From: Treponema sp.
GTDB taxonomy: Bacteria > Spirochaetota > Spirochaetia > Treponematales > Treponemataceae
Assembly (NCBI GenBank): GCA_017469785.1
Contig: JAFUFU010000049.1
Span: 1 to 51,185, forward strand
Length of the DNA: 51,185 nt
Reading direction: 5' to 3'
Position 1 is the stretch's first letter. Each line of letters opens with the position of its first letter. The translations under genes were made by a program, and so were the position numbers. This document shows positions 42,053 to 51,153 of the stretch, one piece after another. The notes below the pieces were generated by a model. The model made no database searches, was not told the DNA's origin, and saw only the letters and a program-made list of their open reading frames with translations.

Positions 42053-43552
42053 ATGGGAACCCCTTTGGAAAATTATCTTTCGTCTTGCGGTAACAAACCA
42101 ACTGCCGCAATGTGCGCTTATGTTGCTAATCTGCAGCAGGTTGCTTCTGTCAATCCGAATATTGCGGCTTCTGTCGTAAATGAGATTCAGAATCAGCGAA
42201 GCCACCTCAAGCTTATCGCTTCCGAAAACTACTGCTCTCTTGCCGTTCAGTCTGCGATGGGGAACTTGCTTACTGATAAATATGCCGAAGGTTATCCAGA
42301 GCACCGCTATTACGGCGGTTGCGTGAATGTCGATGCCGTTGAAATGGAAGCAGCCCGCGAGGCAGAAGAGCTTTTCGGGGCAGACTACGCTTATGTCCAG
42401 CCGCACTCAGGAGCTGACACGAATTTGGTCGCATACTGGGCAATTTTGAGCGCAAAGGTTGAGACTCCGACCCTCGAAGAGCTGGGCGTAAAATCTCTCA
42501 ACGATTTGAGTGACGCTCAGTTCGCAGAGCTTCGCAAGCGATTCGGAAACCAGAAATTGATGGGCTTGGACTATTCTTGCGGCGGCCACCTTACTCACGG
42601 CTACAAAATGAACGTCTCTGCCCGCATGTTTGAGAGCCATCCTTATGGTGTTGATAAAGAGACCGGCTTGCTCGACTACGACGCAATCGAAAAGCAGGCA
42701 ATGGAAGTCAAGCCACTCATTCTCCTTACCGGATATTCAGCTTACCCGCGCAAAATCAACTTCAAACGATTCCGCGAAATCGCCGACAAGTGCGGAGCAG
42801 TCCTCATGGTAGATATGGCTCACTTCGCTGGTCTCGTGGCAGGAAAGGTCTTCACCGGCGACTACGACCCGGTTAAATGGGCTGATGTTGTCACGACCAC
42901 AACTCACAAGACTTTGCGTGGTCCTCGCGGCGCTATGATTCTCTGCAAAAAAGAATTCGCTGACTATGTAAACAAGGGCTGTCCTATGGTTTTGGGCGGA
43001 CCTCTCCCACATGTTATGGCCGCAAAAGCAATCGCTTTTAAAGAAGCAAATTCAAAGGCTTATCAGGAATATGCACAGAAAGTCGTGGCAAACGCACAGG
43101 CTCTGGCAAAGGCCCTGCAGGATTTGGGCGTTCGCCTGCAGACAGACGGCACGGACAACCACCTCATGCTGGCAGATGTCACATCTTACGGGCTTACAGG
43201 AAAGCAGGCTGAGGCCGCAATGTTCGAGTGCGGCGTCACGGTAAACGCAAATGCCCTTCCTTACGACAAAAACGGTGCATGGTGGACAAGCGGCCTCCGC
43301 TTGGGAACTCCAGCCCTCACAACCCTCGGTATGGGCGAATCTGAAATGAAAGAAGTCGCTTCAATCATCGATCAGGTTCTCAAAGGAACAAAACCAGGTC
43401 TCACCAAAGAAGGCAAACCCGCAAAAGGCAAAATCGACCTTGATCCGGCCGTTAAAGAAGCCGCCTCTGCTCGTGTTCAGGCCCTTTTGAGCAAGTTCGT
43501 TCTTTATCCTGAGCTGGACTTGGATTTCCTTAAAAAAGAATTTGTTAAATAA
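42053..43552 (+). CDS. glyA: Serine hydroxymethyltransferase
   Basis: 499 residues from ATG 42053 with GGAG upstream; the longer frame would need TTG. The PLP lysine is in TTTTHKTLRGPRGA, and LIASENYCS, YAEGYPEHRYYGG and DMAHFAGL are typical. It converts serine and tetrahydrofolate to glycine and methylene-tetrahydrofolate. It is about 80 residues longer than E. coli GlyA, with an insert around 140-175 (TPTLEELGVKSLNDLSD), as I recall for spirochaetes and chlamydiae. Followed by two hairpins. Confidence 0.95.
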   Translation: MGTPLENYLSSCGNKPTAAMCAYVANLQQVASVNPNIAASVVNEIQNQRSHLKLIASENYCSLAVQSAMGNLLTDKYAEGYPEHRYYGGCVNVDAVEMEAAREAEELFGADYAYVQPHSGADTNLVAYWAILSAKVETPTLEELGVKSLNDLSDAQFAELRKRFGNQKLMGLDYSCGGHLTHGYKMNVSARMFESHPYGVDKETGLLDYDAIEKQAMEVKPLILLTGYSAYPRKINFKRFREIADKCGAVLMVDMAHFAGLVAGKVFTGDYDPVKWADVVTTTTHKTLRGPRGAMILCKKEFADYVNKGCPMVLGGPLPHVMAAKAIAFKEANSKAYQEYAQKVVANAQALAKALQDLGVRLQTDGTDNHLMLADVTSYGLTGKQAEAAMFECGVTVNANALPYDKNGAWWTSGLRLGTPALTTLGMGESEMKEVASIIDQVLKGTKPGLTKEGKPAKGKIDLDPAVKEAASARVQALLSKFVLYPELDLDFLKKEFVK

Positions 43553-43573
43553 ATTCCTCACGGAGCTTTGGAG

Positions 43574-43658
43574 CACACAGAGTTTTATTCTGTGTGTGAA
43601 AAATTAACACCACAGTCATGTTGCTTTTTATGAGTGATTTGACTGTGGTGTTTTTTTT
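43574..43658 (+). terminator. glyA terminator region
   Basis: A first hairpin, CACACAGA / TCTGTGTG (43574-43581, 43589-43596), precedes a strong one: ACACCACAGTCA (43607-43618) and TGACTGTGGTGT (43640-43651) with a 21-nt loop and a run of T. Confidence 0.85.
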
Positions 43659-43673
43659 GAAGAATTACAAAAT

Positions 43674-43693
43674 CTCTCTGTGGCTCTGTGAGG
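43674..43693. repeat. CTCTGTG-type short repeat
   Basis: CTCTCTGTG-GCTCTGTGAGG lies at the 3' end of hslO's downstream region. The same type of string lies inside murB and at 22599-22627. Confidence 0.6.
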
Positions 43694-43698
43694 AATTT

Positions 43699-44676
43699 TT
43701 AATCGCTTATCGCTGATTTCTTAATCTGATACTTGCTTCCGCAGCAATGGCAGACAACTTCCAGCGGTTCGGGGTCGTGGGCGATTATGTCCTCAAGCTC
43801 TGCCTTGGGAAGGTGCTTTATATGCTGGGCGAAAGTCTCCTCGCTGCAGGGGCAGTCAAAAATCACGTCGCGGTTTAAGACGGCCGTGGGCTTGAACTCA
43901 CGGAAAAGGCCGTAAATCACGTCTTCCATGTCGCCGCCATCTGCGAACCATTTTCCTATTGAGGGCATGGCTTTAAAAGCGTTTTCTGCCCGGCGAATCA
44001 AATCTTCTTCGGTTTCTTTTTTGTCCTCTGCTCCGGAATTCTCCGTTTGTGCGCTGATTATGCTCTTTCCGCCGGCTCCAGGAACATGCTGCAGGAACAT
44101 TCCCCCAGCGCCGATTACCCGGCCTTTTTCGTCAAACTGAATGCTTGTGTTGAAGGCTGTGTGAATCTGCTCGCTCTGGGCGAAATACCATGCCAGATCC
44201 TTTGCGATATTCTTGTACATGATTTCGACCGTGCCGACTTGCGGGGCCTTCATTCCCTCACCGATGCGGGAAATTGTGAGAGTGCCATCCCCAAAAAAAG
44301 GCGACAAATCCCAGTTTTCAAGGGGCTTTTCAATGGGAATCCTGTCCTGGAGCAAAAATCCCCGCACATAGCCGGTGGAATCAGCCTCTACGGAAAAGCC
44401 TGCCGCAGGACCGTTGGTGTCGTAGCGGAAAGTCAGGTGTTCCCGGCCTTTCATCGTTGGAATCAAGAGGGCGGCGCAGAGCATGGCCTGGCCTAAAACC
44501 ATTGTCTCCAAAATGCCTAAGTTGTGCTGAATGCGCATCTGGTTTACAAGCCGGGTTCCGTTGAAAAATGCGCCTCGGAAGCTGCCGTCTGCCATGACGA
44601 ACATGGTCATCTCGTCTTTATGAATTTTTGCCAAGTGGGCCAGCAATTCTGAATCTGTAAGTTCCTGTTTAATCAT
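43699..44676 (-). CDS. hslO: Hsp33 redox-regulated chaperone
   Basis: 325 residues. The C-terminal zinc site is DCPCSEETF and VVCHCCGSKY (CxC...CxxC), which releases zinc on oxidation to activate chaperone function. The N-terminal domain (GQAMLCAALL, LTFRYDTNGPAAGFSVEADSTGYVRGF) is typical. A charged Glu/Lys-rich segment lies before the zinc domain. Its -10 lies 6 nt before the ATG. Confidence 0.94.
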   Translation of the reverse strand: MIKQELTDSELLAHLAKIHKDEMTMFVMADGSFRGAFFNGTRLVNQMRIQHNLGILETMVLGQAMLCAALLIPTMKGREHLTFRYDTNGPAAGFSVEADSTGYVRGFLLQDRIPIEKPLENWDLSPFFGDGTLTISRIGEGMKAPQVGTVEIMYKNIAKDLAWYFAQSEQIHTAFNTSIQFDEKGRVIGAGGMFLQHVPGAGGKSIISAQTENSGAEDKKETEEDLIRRAENAFKAMPSIGKWFADGGDMEDVIYGLFREFKPTAVLNRDVIFDCPCSEETFAQHIKHLPKAELEDIIAHDPEPLEVVCHCCGSKYQIKKSAISD

Positions 44677-44682
44677 GCATGC

Positions 44683-44733
44683 ATTATAGCAGAAAAAATT
44701 CTCCGTGCATATTATTTTGTTTCGTGCTATAAT
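44683..44733. promoter_or_regulatory. Divergent extended -10 promoters of hslO and the RRM gene
   Basis: Minus strand: TGC-TATAAT with TATAAT at 44688-44683, 6 nt before the hslO ATG at 44676. Plus strand: TGC-TATAAT with TATAAT at 44728-44733, 30 nt before the RRM ATG. Both have the extended TGN motif; -35 boxes are weak. Confidence 0.65.
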
Positions 44734-44763
44734 ATTCTGATTCTATTTTTATTGAGGATTTTT

Positions 44764-45216
44764 ATGAAACTTTATGTAGGTAATTTAAGCTATGAGACAA
44801 CTGAGGCTACCTTGAGGGAAGCTTTTTCAAATTATGGCGATGTTGTCTCTGTCCAGATAATGCGTGATCGTTTTACAGAGCAGTCAAAGGGATTCGGTTT
44901 TATTGAGATGGGAACTGACATCCAGAGCGAGCGTGCTATCGGCGGCATGAACGGAAAGGCCGTTGACGGTCGCAGGCTTCGCGTAAATGAGGCGACTGAA
45001 AAGACTCCGAATGGTGGCGGCTGGCGACGACAACCCAGAAAAGACAGGAATTTCGGCGACCGCCCGTTCAAGCGTGACGGGGAATCAAGGGAAGGCCGTG
45101 ATTTTGCTCCCAGGAATTCTCACTTCAAGGGAAGAGAGCGCCCTGAGCGTGGTGAATTTCGCCCCCGCCGTGCGGATGACAGACGGGAGCGAAATCCTTC
45201 TGCAGAAGAATATTAG
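44764..45216 (+). CDS. RRM-type RNA-binding protein
   Basis: 150 residues from ATG 44764 (TGAGGA upstream). One RNA-recognition motif fills about 1-80: RNP2 LYVGNL and RNP1 KGFGFIEM. The remaining ~70 residues are an arginine/glycine-rich tail (RR, RGEFRPRRADDRRER), like eukaryote-style glycine-rich and cyanobacterial cold-inducible RNA-binding proteins. It probably acts as an RNA chaperone. Confidence 0.92.
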   Translation: MKLYVGNLSYETTEATLREAFSNYGDVVSVQIMRDRFTEQSKGFGFIEMGTDIQSERAIGGMNGKAVDGRRLRVNEATEKTPNGGGWRRQPRKDRNFGDRPFKRDGESREGRDFAPRNSHFKGRERPERGEFRPRRADDRRERNPSAEEY

Positions 45217-45310
45217 GGAAACTGGATCACTGAAGCTTTTCGGACTTTCCGTTAATCTTTAGGAGTGCTCGTCCCATGTTTTTCAGATTTTTGCAAAAAC
45301 GTTATTTTCA

Positions 45311-45338
45311 TAGAGAAAAAGAAAACGTGTGCCGATAA
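45311..45338 (+). promoter_or_regulatory. Sigma28-like promoter before the SpoIIE operon
   Basis: TAGA (45311-45314), 16 bp, GCCGATAA (45331-45338), the exact FliA -10 octamer. The same TA(A/G)A-N16 spacing precedes the VWA gene. It lies 37 nt before the ATG at 45376. Confidence 0.5.
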
Positions 45339-45375
45339 TCAATAGAATAGAAATAAAGTAATTTTAGGGGGCTTT

Positions 45376-46788
45376 ATGTATAAGACTCAAAGGCGTATCG
45401 CTTTGGTAATAATAAATTTTATAGCGGCGCTTGTATTTATCATTATTGCAGTTAATCTTGCTCCGCAGACCAAACTGACCGATTACAAGACTTATTCCAA
45501 CTTGTTCCCGATTGCCGTTACAGGTCTTCTTTTTGCGATTTTGCTTTTTACGAGCCTTACCATCTTTGAAAATGCCCGAGGACGTATTGAAAAACATTCA
45601 ATGGAAACCGGTGCGACTGCATATCTCACGAAATTCATTGAAAAACTCCGATTCTGCTATTCTCTTGAGGATCTGACGACTGCCGTTTCAGAAATCCTTG
45701 AACTTGAAGCAGACTGTTCTGTCCTTTACATTGACCGGAATGCGAATTATGTTCTCTATAACAGCCCCAATAGAATCGTAAACAGCCCGAAAGTTCTGAC
45801 AAAGCTGGAGCAAAACTACGGAAGCGAGTGGCATGACCCGATAAACTTTCTTGGCGAGAATCTGGGTCTTGTTACCCATCGAAGAAAAGCCAGAGGATTC
45901 TTCTTTGCCAGTGATGGCGAGCATTTTTATGTCTTCAACCGCTACACCTATCTTTTTGACAGTGAAATCTACGAAAAAATGTACGAGGAATTCGTGCGAT
46001 TCCAGAACCGTTCGCGAATCATTTCCAGCCTTTCTGAAATCTCCGAGCTTTCAACGGAATGGCAGCAGCTGGCCGACGCGCAGATTTCCTTCCTGCCCAA
46101 AAAACTCCCTGAAATCAAGAACCTCAAGCTTGGAGCTTATTTCCGTCCTTTGATTAACGTTTCCGGCGACTATTACACAGTTCTTCCTATTGATGAGAAC
46201 AAAACCCTGCTCATGCTGGGAGACGTTTCTGGTAAAGGTCTTGCGGCGGCTCTCGTCATGGGCTTGGTAATGAACACCGTCAAAATCAAGGAGAACAAAG
46301 AAGATTTGGTCGGCATGATTATCTCGGTTGACGCGGCTATCAAGGGAATGCACCTGCAGGATAAGTACACGGTTCTTTTCATCGGCATCGTCGATACAGA
46401 AAAGATGAAAATCACTTACGTGAACGCATCGATGTCCGACCCGATTATCGTAACCCGCTCTCCAGAAGGCTACCGAATCAAATCCCTTTCATCAAACTGC
46501 TCGGTCGTGGGAATCATCCCGATTGAGCCGGGCGACGTGCAGGTTTCAGAGCAGCGTCTCTTTTCCGGCGACTTAATCATGATGGCCTCGGACGGTGTGT
46601 CAGAAGTCATGAACGAAGACAAGGTGGAGCTGGGCGATACCGAACTCTTCACTAATACAATCAAGGCAAGTGCGTCAAAAGCGCCTCAGGAATTCGTAAA
46701 TGATATTGTAAATCTCGTTATGAGCTATAATGCTGACACAAGACTTCATGACGATTTGACAATGCTTGTTGCAAAGGTAGAAAGGTAG
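45376..46788 (+). CDS. Membrane-anchored SpoIIE/RsbU-type PP2C phosphatase
   Basis: 470 residues. Two transmembrane segments (about 8-28 and 44-64), a GAF-like middle (about 80-200), then a SpoIIE domain (about 245-468) with VSGDYY, LGDVSGKGLAAAL, MASDGVSEV and HDDLTML, so both metal-binding aspartate sites are intact. It would dephosphorylate the STAS protein two genes downstream. The ATG is preceded by TAGGGGG. Operon of three genes behind a sigma28-like promoter. Confidence 0.88.
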   Translation: MYKTQRRIALVIINFIAALVFIIIAVNLAPQTKLTDYKTYSNLFPIAVTGLLFAILLFTSLTIFENARGRIEKHSMETGATAYLTKFIEKLRFCYSLEDLTTAVSEILELEADCSVLYIDRNANYVLYNSPNRIVNSPKVLTKLEQNYGSEWHDPINFLGENLGLVTHRRKARGFFFASDGEHFYVFNRYTYLFDSEIYEKMYEEFVRFQNRSRIISSLSEISELSTEWQQLADAQISFLPKKLPEIKNLKLGAYFRPLINVSGDYYTVLPIDENKTLLMLGDVSGKGLAAALVMGLVMNTVKIKENKEDLVGMIISVDAAIKGMHLQDKYTVLFIGIVDTEKMKITYVNASMSDPIIVTRSPEGYRIKSLSSNCSVVGIIPIEPGDVQVSEQRLFSGDLIMMASDGVSEVMNEDKVELGDTELFTNTIKASASKAPQEFVNDIVNLVMSYNADTRLHDDLTMLVAKVER

Positions 46789-46795
46789 GTGGCAG

Positions 46796-48958
46796 ATGAT
46801 ATTTGCATTGATTAATATTGCGTTTGCGCTGTTCATGACTTGGCTTGCGATTTTCATCGACGCCAAAACCGGTAATGAAGGTAAGAACCCTGTCATTTCC
46901 CTTAATGTTTTTCTTGCGCTTTCCTGCGCTGCCATGGGATTGACGATTTTTGCGGCTAACGGCGCCCCTGACAGGCTCACGACTTTTTTCGCGGAGCTGA
47001 CTTATATTCTTTTTGGCGTGTACTCGGTAAGCCTTTCCGTGTACTATATTTTCTATCCGGCACACGAAAAAAGGCTTCTCGCTCAGATTTTTTCACTGGC
47101 TGGCGCAATTTGGTGTGTTTGGGCAGTTTTCTTTCATTTTACTGGCGTTACAGTCACAAATTTTGTCGGTATCCGTATCGAATCAATTTCAATCTTCTCT
47201 CACAATCTTGCGTCAATGTTCCCTTACAACTGGCTGCAGTTGTACAGCGTGATTATTTTCTTTATATTGCCATTTTTTTCCGTTCTTATCATGCTTCTTC
47301 GGGCAGAAAACCGTGATGGACGTCTTGATCATCAGAAATCAGTCATGAACGCTTGCGCCCTTATTGCGGCGTGGATTGCCCTTGCCTTTATTTCCAAAGC
47401 AAGTGACCGTGTCGCGATGTTCTCGACGCTGTTCCTGCTTCCCTATGTTTTCGCTCAGTGGATTATTGCCCGGGCAACACTTGTCGACTATCTGTATGAT
47501 TTATATTCAATGGTCGGTTTCGTGCTGAAAGGCATTATCTGTTATATCTTCCCGGCTTTGATGATTGGCTTTGGTTTTGCCTTCTTGTGGTCACGAAGCA
47601 TGTATCATGGCCCTTCTTTCTATTTCTTCCTGCTGATTTTGCTTGCTCTGGTGGTTTTCATTGCATATCACCTCATGAAAGTCTTCAGCCGTCGTTCGGG
47701 ATTCCGATCAATGAGATACGCTTCGCTGTTCGAGGAAGATTTGTCAAAATTCGACTTCTCTGATGACCCGGAAAACATCGTAAGAAACATGCAGCAGATT
47801 TTTATCAAGAACATCGGTATGTCTTTCATGCGTATTCTTGTTGATAACGGTAATGAAGAAATTGAATCAGTGTACGACCTTCCTGAAGAAAAGAAACTCA
47901 CTTTCTCTGTGCGAACCAAGATGTTCGATTCTCTTTTGAACCAGAATCGGCATATCATTTTCAAAAGTGCCCTTGATACCGGATACTACTATGTTGATAC
48001 AAAAAATGATATTTCGAAGTTCTTTGAAGAAACTGATTCTGAGGCATTTATCATCCTGAACGAGGGCCGTCATATTCTGGGCGTTATCATTCTAGGCCAG
48101 AAAGCCGGCGGCAATGTTTATAACACATATGACCTTGATGTATTCACCAAACTGTACTCATACTTCTTCGTGTTCGGTTACTATATGAAGAATATCGGTA
48201 ACGAATCTATTGTCGGTGTCGTAAACCGCGAAATCCGTATGTCTGAGCAGATTATCGAATCTATTCAGGGCAATATGGATCCAATACGCAACAAGCGTTA
48301 TGATTCCGGCACTATGATGGTTCACGCTCACAACATCGGCGGTGAATTCATTGACCTTATCAAGCTTTCTGAAGACCGCCATATTTTCGTAATGGGAGAC
48401 CTTTCCGGAAAAGGTATCGCGGCTTCAATGAGCATGGTCATCGTGAAATCCGTAATCCGAACCTTCCTTCAGGAGACGAAAGACTTCAAGCTGCTCGTTG
48501 AGAAAGTCAACCAATTCATACGTTTCAACTTGCCGCGGGGAACCTTCTTTGAGGGGGTTTTTGCGCTCATAGATTTCACTGATAACACGGTTTATTACAT
48601 CAACTGCGCGGTTCCAGCTTTATTCCTTTATAACCGTGCATACAATAACGTCATGGAAATTCAGGGTGAAGGTCACGTTCTTGGCTTCGTAAAAGATATT
48701 TCTCCTTACATAAAGGTCAAGAAGGTCAAGCTGAATCCCGGCGACGTTCTTTTTGCTTGTACCGATGGTCTTCTGGACTCAAAATCCCTTCGCGGTGAGG
48801 CATTCGGAAAAGACCGCCTGCAGAAGTCAATCATCGAAAATACTTCGCTTCCGGCACAGGGCTTGATTTCCTCTGCCTATAACGCCTTGCTTGATTTCCT
48901 CTCGAAGGAACTTGATGACGATGTAAGTATTTTCACTTTAAAGATGCTGAAGTCATAG
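46796..48958 (+). CDS. Seven-TM SpoIIE/RsbU-type PP2C phosphatase
   Basis: 720 residues. The N-terminal ~285 residues hold about eight hydrophobic segments, a membrane sensor. A GAF-like region (about 315-470) is followed by a SpoIIE domain (about 520-718): MGDLSGKGIAASM, ACTDGLLDS and LDDDVSIF. Ribosome site AGGTGG. It lies 7 nt after the first phosphatase and 12 nt before the STAS gene, so two sensors feed one antagonist. Confidence 0.88.
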   Translation: MIFALINIAFALFMTWLAIFIDAKTGNEGKNPVISLNVFLALSCAAMGLTIFAANGAPDRLTTFFAELTYILFGVYSVSLSVYYIFYPAHEKRLLAQIFSLAGAIWCVWAVFFHFTGVTVTNFVGIRIESISIFSHNLASMFPYNWLQLYSVIIFFILPFFSVLIMLLRAENRDGRLDHQKSVMNACALIAAWIALAFISKASDRVAMFSTLFLLPYVFAQWIIARATLVDYLYDLYSMVGFVLKGIICYIFPALMIGFGFAFLWSRSMYHGPSFYFFLLILLALVVFIAYHLMKVFSRRSGFRSMRYASLFEEDLSKFDFSDDPENIVRNMQQIFIKNIGMSFMRILVDNGNEEIESVYDLPEEKKLTFSVRTKMFDSLLNQNRHIIFKSALDTGYYYVDTKNDISKFFEETDSEAFIILNEGRHILGVIILGQKAGGNVYNTYDLDVFTKLYSYFFVFGYYMKNIGNESIVGVVNREIRMSEQIIESIQGNMDPIRNKRYDSGTMMVHAHNIGGEFIDLIKLSEDRHIFVMGDLSGKGIAASMSMVIVKSVIRTFLQETKDFKLLVEKVNQFIRFNLPRGTFFEGVFALIDFTDNTVYYINCAVPALFLYNRAYNNVMEIQGEGHVLGFVKDISPYIKVKKVKLNPGDVLFACTDGLLDSKSLRGEAFGKDRLQKSIIENTSLPAQGLISSAYNALLDFLSKELDDDVSIFTLKMLKS

Positions 48959-48970
48959 GAGAATTCATAA

Positions 48971-49297
48971 ATGGAACAGCTGTCGATTACGGAAAAACAG
49001 GGCGCGAACTATGTCCTGTACGAGGTTTCAGGCGTTATGAATACATATACGCTTACAGAATTGGCTGAAAAGCTTGACGAAAATATCAAAAAGTCCAATA
49101 TCGTGGTTGATTTGGAGCGGGTCGAAGCGATTGATTCGGTCGGTGTCGGTCTTATGATGGCAACTTTCAACGACGGAGAGGACTGTGGATATCGTTTTTA
49201 TATGATGAATCCTTCTCCAACCGTGCGAATTGCACTTGAGGAAACCGGATTTTATGATGTGTTTGCGATTATTCATGCGGTAACAGAGGTCTCGTAA
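48971..49297 (+). CDS. STAS-domain anti-sigma factor antagonist
   Basis: 108 residues. The phosphorylatable serine is in AIDSVGVGLMM, matching the DS-x-G-x-G pattern of SpoIIAA/RsbV. In such systems the unphosphorylated form binds the anti-sigma kinase and frees the sigma factor or another target. No RsbW-type kinase lies in the window. Third gene of the SpoIIE operon, with AGGAG upstream. Confidence 0.88.
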   Translation: MEQLSITEKQGANYVLYEVSGVMNTYTLTELAEKLDENIKKSNIVVDLERVEAIDSVGVGLMMATFNDGEDCGYRFYMMNPSPTVRIALEETGFYDVFAIIHAVTEVS

Positions 49298-49299
49298 AA

Positions 49300-50157
49300 T
49301 TGAAAATGAAAAAATTATTGTTTGCATTATTTTGCTTGGTCAGTCTGTGTTCATGCAGCAAGAAAATTGCCTTGGCACAGTCTGCTTCTTCGGAGCGGAG
49401 TGTCGCCGCTGAGTCAAAAACTGTCGGAAGCCTGAATCTTAACCCGGAAATCGAAAAATTGGGTCGCGTTCTTTCTTCAATGAGCGACAGGGCTAAGGAA
49501 GCCATTCCCAACGGGAACCCTGAGGAATTTTTGGCAGATTTGCACAGGGTTCTTGAAGAAGAGAAAAATACCCATCGCTCAGACGACTTGGATCTGCTCT
49601 ATTTAATCGATAAGAAGCATAATGTTGGCTCGGATTATGTTCCCAAGGATTTAAAACCCGTAAAAAACAATGATTTGTGGAATGTGAGCCGAAACGACCT
49701 CTCTCTCCGTCCGGAAAGCTACGCTGCCCTTGAGGAGCTATCGAGAGCCGCCCTTGCTGACGGAATCAAGCTCATGGTTTCTTCGACCTACCGCTCATAC
49801 AAATATCAGGACGGGCTTTTTAAACGCTATGTCGCTCAGGACGGACTTGAGCTTGCCGAGCGATATTCCGCCCGGCCGGGAACAAGCCAGCACCAGCTTG
49901 GATGCGCCGTGGATTTCGGCTCAATCACCGACGACTGGGGTGACACAAAGATGGGCAAATGGGTTTACAATCATGCCGCAGAGCATGGCTGGTCACTTTC
50001 TTTTCCCCGCGGCTATGAAGACATCACGGGCTACATGTGGGAGTGCTGGCATTTCCGCTATATAGGCAAAGAAGCTTGCCGTTTCCAGAAAAAGTGGTTC
50101 AGCGATGTCCAGCAGTTCATGCTTGAATTCATCGATGCATGGAAAAAATCTGAATAA
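49300..50157 (+). CDS. VanY-type D-alanyl-D-alanine carboxypeptidase lipoprotein
   Basis: 285 residues. The TTG at 49300 is better spaced from AGAGG than the ATG at 49306. The signal peptide has the lipobox LCSC. The zinc peptidase motifs are SSTYRSYKYQ, SQHQLGCAVDFG (HxxxxxxD) and ECWHFRY (ExxH). It would trim stem peptides of peptidoglycan. It starts right after the STAS stop and may share its transcript. Confidence 0.9.
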   Translation: MKMKKLLFALFCLVSLCSCSKKIALAQSASSERSVAAESKTVGSLNLNPEIEKLGRVLSSMSDRAKEAIPNGNPEEFLADLHRVLEEEKNTHRSDDLDLLYLIDKKHNVGSDYVPKDLKPVKNNDLWNVSRNDLSLRPESYAALEELSRAALADGIKLMVSSTYRSYKYQDGLFKRYVAQDGLELAERYSARPGTSQHQLGCAVDFGSITDDWGDTKMGKWVYNHAAEHGWSLSFPRGYEDITGYMWECWHFRYIGKEACRFQKKWFSDVQQFMLEFIDAWKKSE

Positions 50158-50166
50158 AAATTTAAA

Positions 50167-51078
50167 GTGCAAGACCTGCTTTTGGGCACCAGCGGCTACG
50201 ACTATCCTGAGTGGAAGGGAGTCTTTTATCCGGCTGATTTGAAACGTTGCGATTTTCTCATCTTTTATGCGACACAGTTCAATGCGCTGGAAGTGAACAA
50301 TACTTTCTATAATATGCCCACGGCAGAGCGGCTTTTCTCTTTTTATGAAAGGAGCGAGGGGAAGCTGCAATTCAGCATAAAAGCGAACCGGCTTCTGACC
50401 CACGAAATTTCTGGCGGCTGGCAGGTGGTGGCGGATGATTTTAAGGCGGCGTTAAAGCCCCTTCGGGAAAAAGACCGCCTCTGTGCAGTCCTTTTTCAGT
50501 TTCCCCAGAGCTTTCATTACACTGACGAAAACCGCATTTATCTTGCCAGATTGATTTCTGAGTTTGAGGGATTTCCTGTGGTGATTGAATTCCGCCACCT
50601 GGAATGGATTCGAGAGAGCGTGTTTGCGGGGCTGGAGGAGAGGGGCGCAAGTCTGGTTTTCTGTGACATGCCTATGCGCCATTTGGCGCAAACGTCAATA
50701 ACTTCCAATTACGCAAACGGAGCGGAGCGACGTATGCCAAGGCTAAATAATCTACCTGCAGGAGATTTTTCCGGGGGAGAGACAAGGCTAGCCCCAAGTC
50801 CCTTTATTGGAAAGACCGCCTACATCCGCCTGCATGGCCGGAACGCGGAAGCCTGGTACTGCCATGAAGAAAGGGAGGGCGAGAAAAACGGCAGTGGCCG
50901 CTACCGCTACGACTACAGCGATGCCGAGCTTTGTGAGTTTGTTCCTATCGTGCAGAGTGCCCTTATGGAAGGAAAGAGAACAGCCGTCTTTTTCAACAAC
51001 CACCCCGACGGCAGCGGCGCAAAAAATGCCAGACGGCTGAAGGAGATGATTTTGGAAGGCAGATTGATGCTACACTAA
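50167..51078 (+). CDS. DUF72 (YecE-like) protein with an inserted segment
   Basis: 303 residues from a GTG start. TIM-barrel DUF72 motifs are GTSGYDYPEWKGVFYP, NNTFYNMP, IEFRHLEW, YIRLHGRN and AVFFNNHPDG. Residues about 174-214, between the conserved FCDMP and AYIRLHGR, look longer than usual and low in family motifs (NYANGAERRMPRLNN). Function of the family is unknown. Confidence 0.88.
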   Translation: MQDLLLGTSGYDYPEWKGVFYPADLKRCDFLIFYATQFNALEVNNTFYNMPTAERLFSFYERSEGKLQFSIKANRLLTHEISGGWQVVADDFKAALKPLREKDRLCAVLFQFPQSFHYTDENRIYLARLISEFEGFPVVIEFRHLEWIRESVFAGLEERGASLVFCDMPMRHLAQTSITSNYANGAERRMPRLNNLPAGDFSGGETRLAPSPFIGKTAYIRLHGRNAEAWYCHEEREGEKNGSGRYRYDYSDAELCEFVPIVQSALMEGKRTAVFFNNHPDGSGAKNARRLKEMILEGRLMLH

Positions 51079-51096
51079 AAGTGGACACTAACAGGT

Positions 51097-51138
51097 AGAA
51101 AACTGTTGAAAAAAATAGGACAATAAAGACAGTTTTCT
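51097..51138 (+). promoter_or_regulatory. Hairpin in the leader of the last gene
   Basis: AGAAAACTGT (51097-51106) and ACAGTTTTCT (51129-51138) are perfect inverted arms, extended by GGT / GCC. It may fold into a leader hairpin or be an insertion-sequence terminal feature. Confidence 0.5.
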
Positions 51139-51153
51139 GCCATGGAGGTGTAC

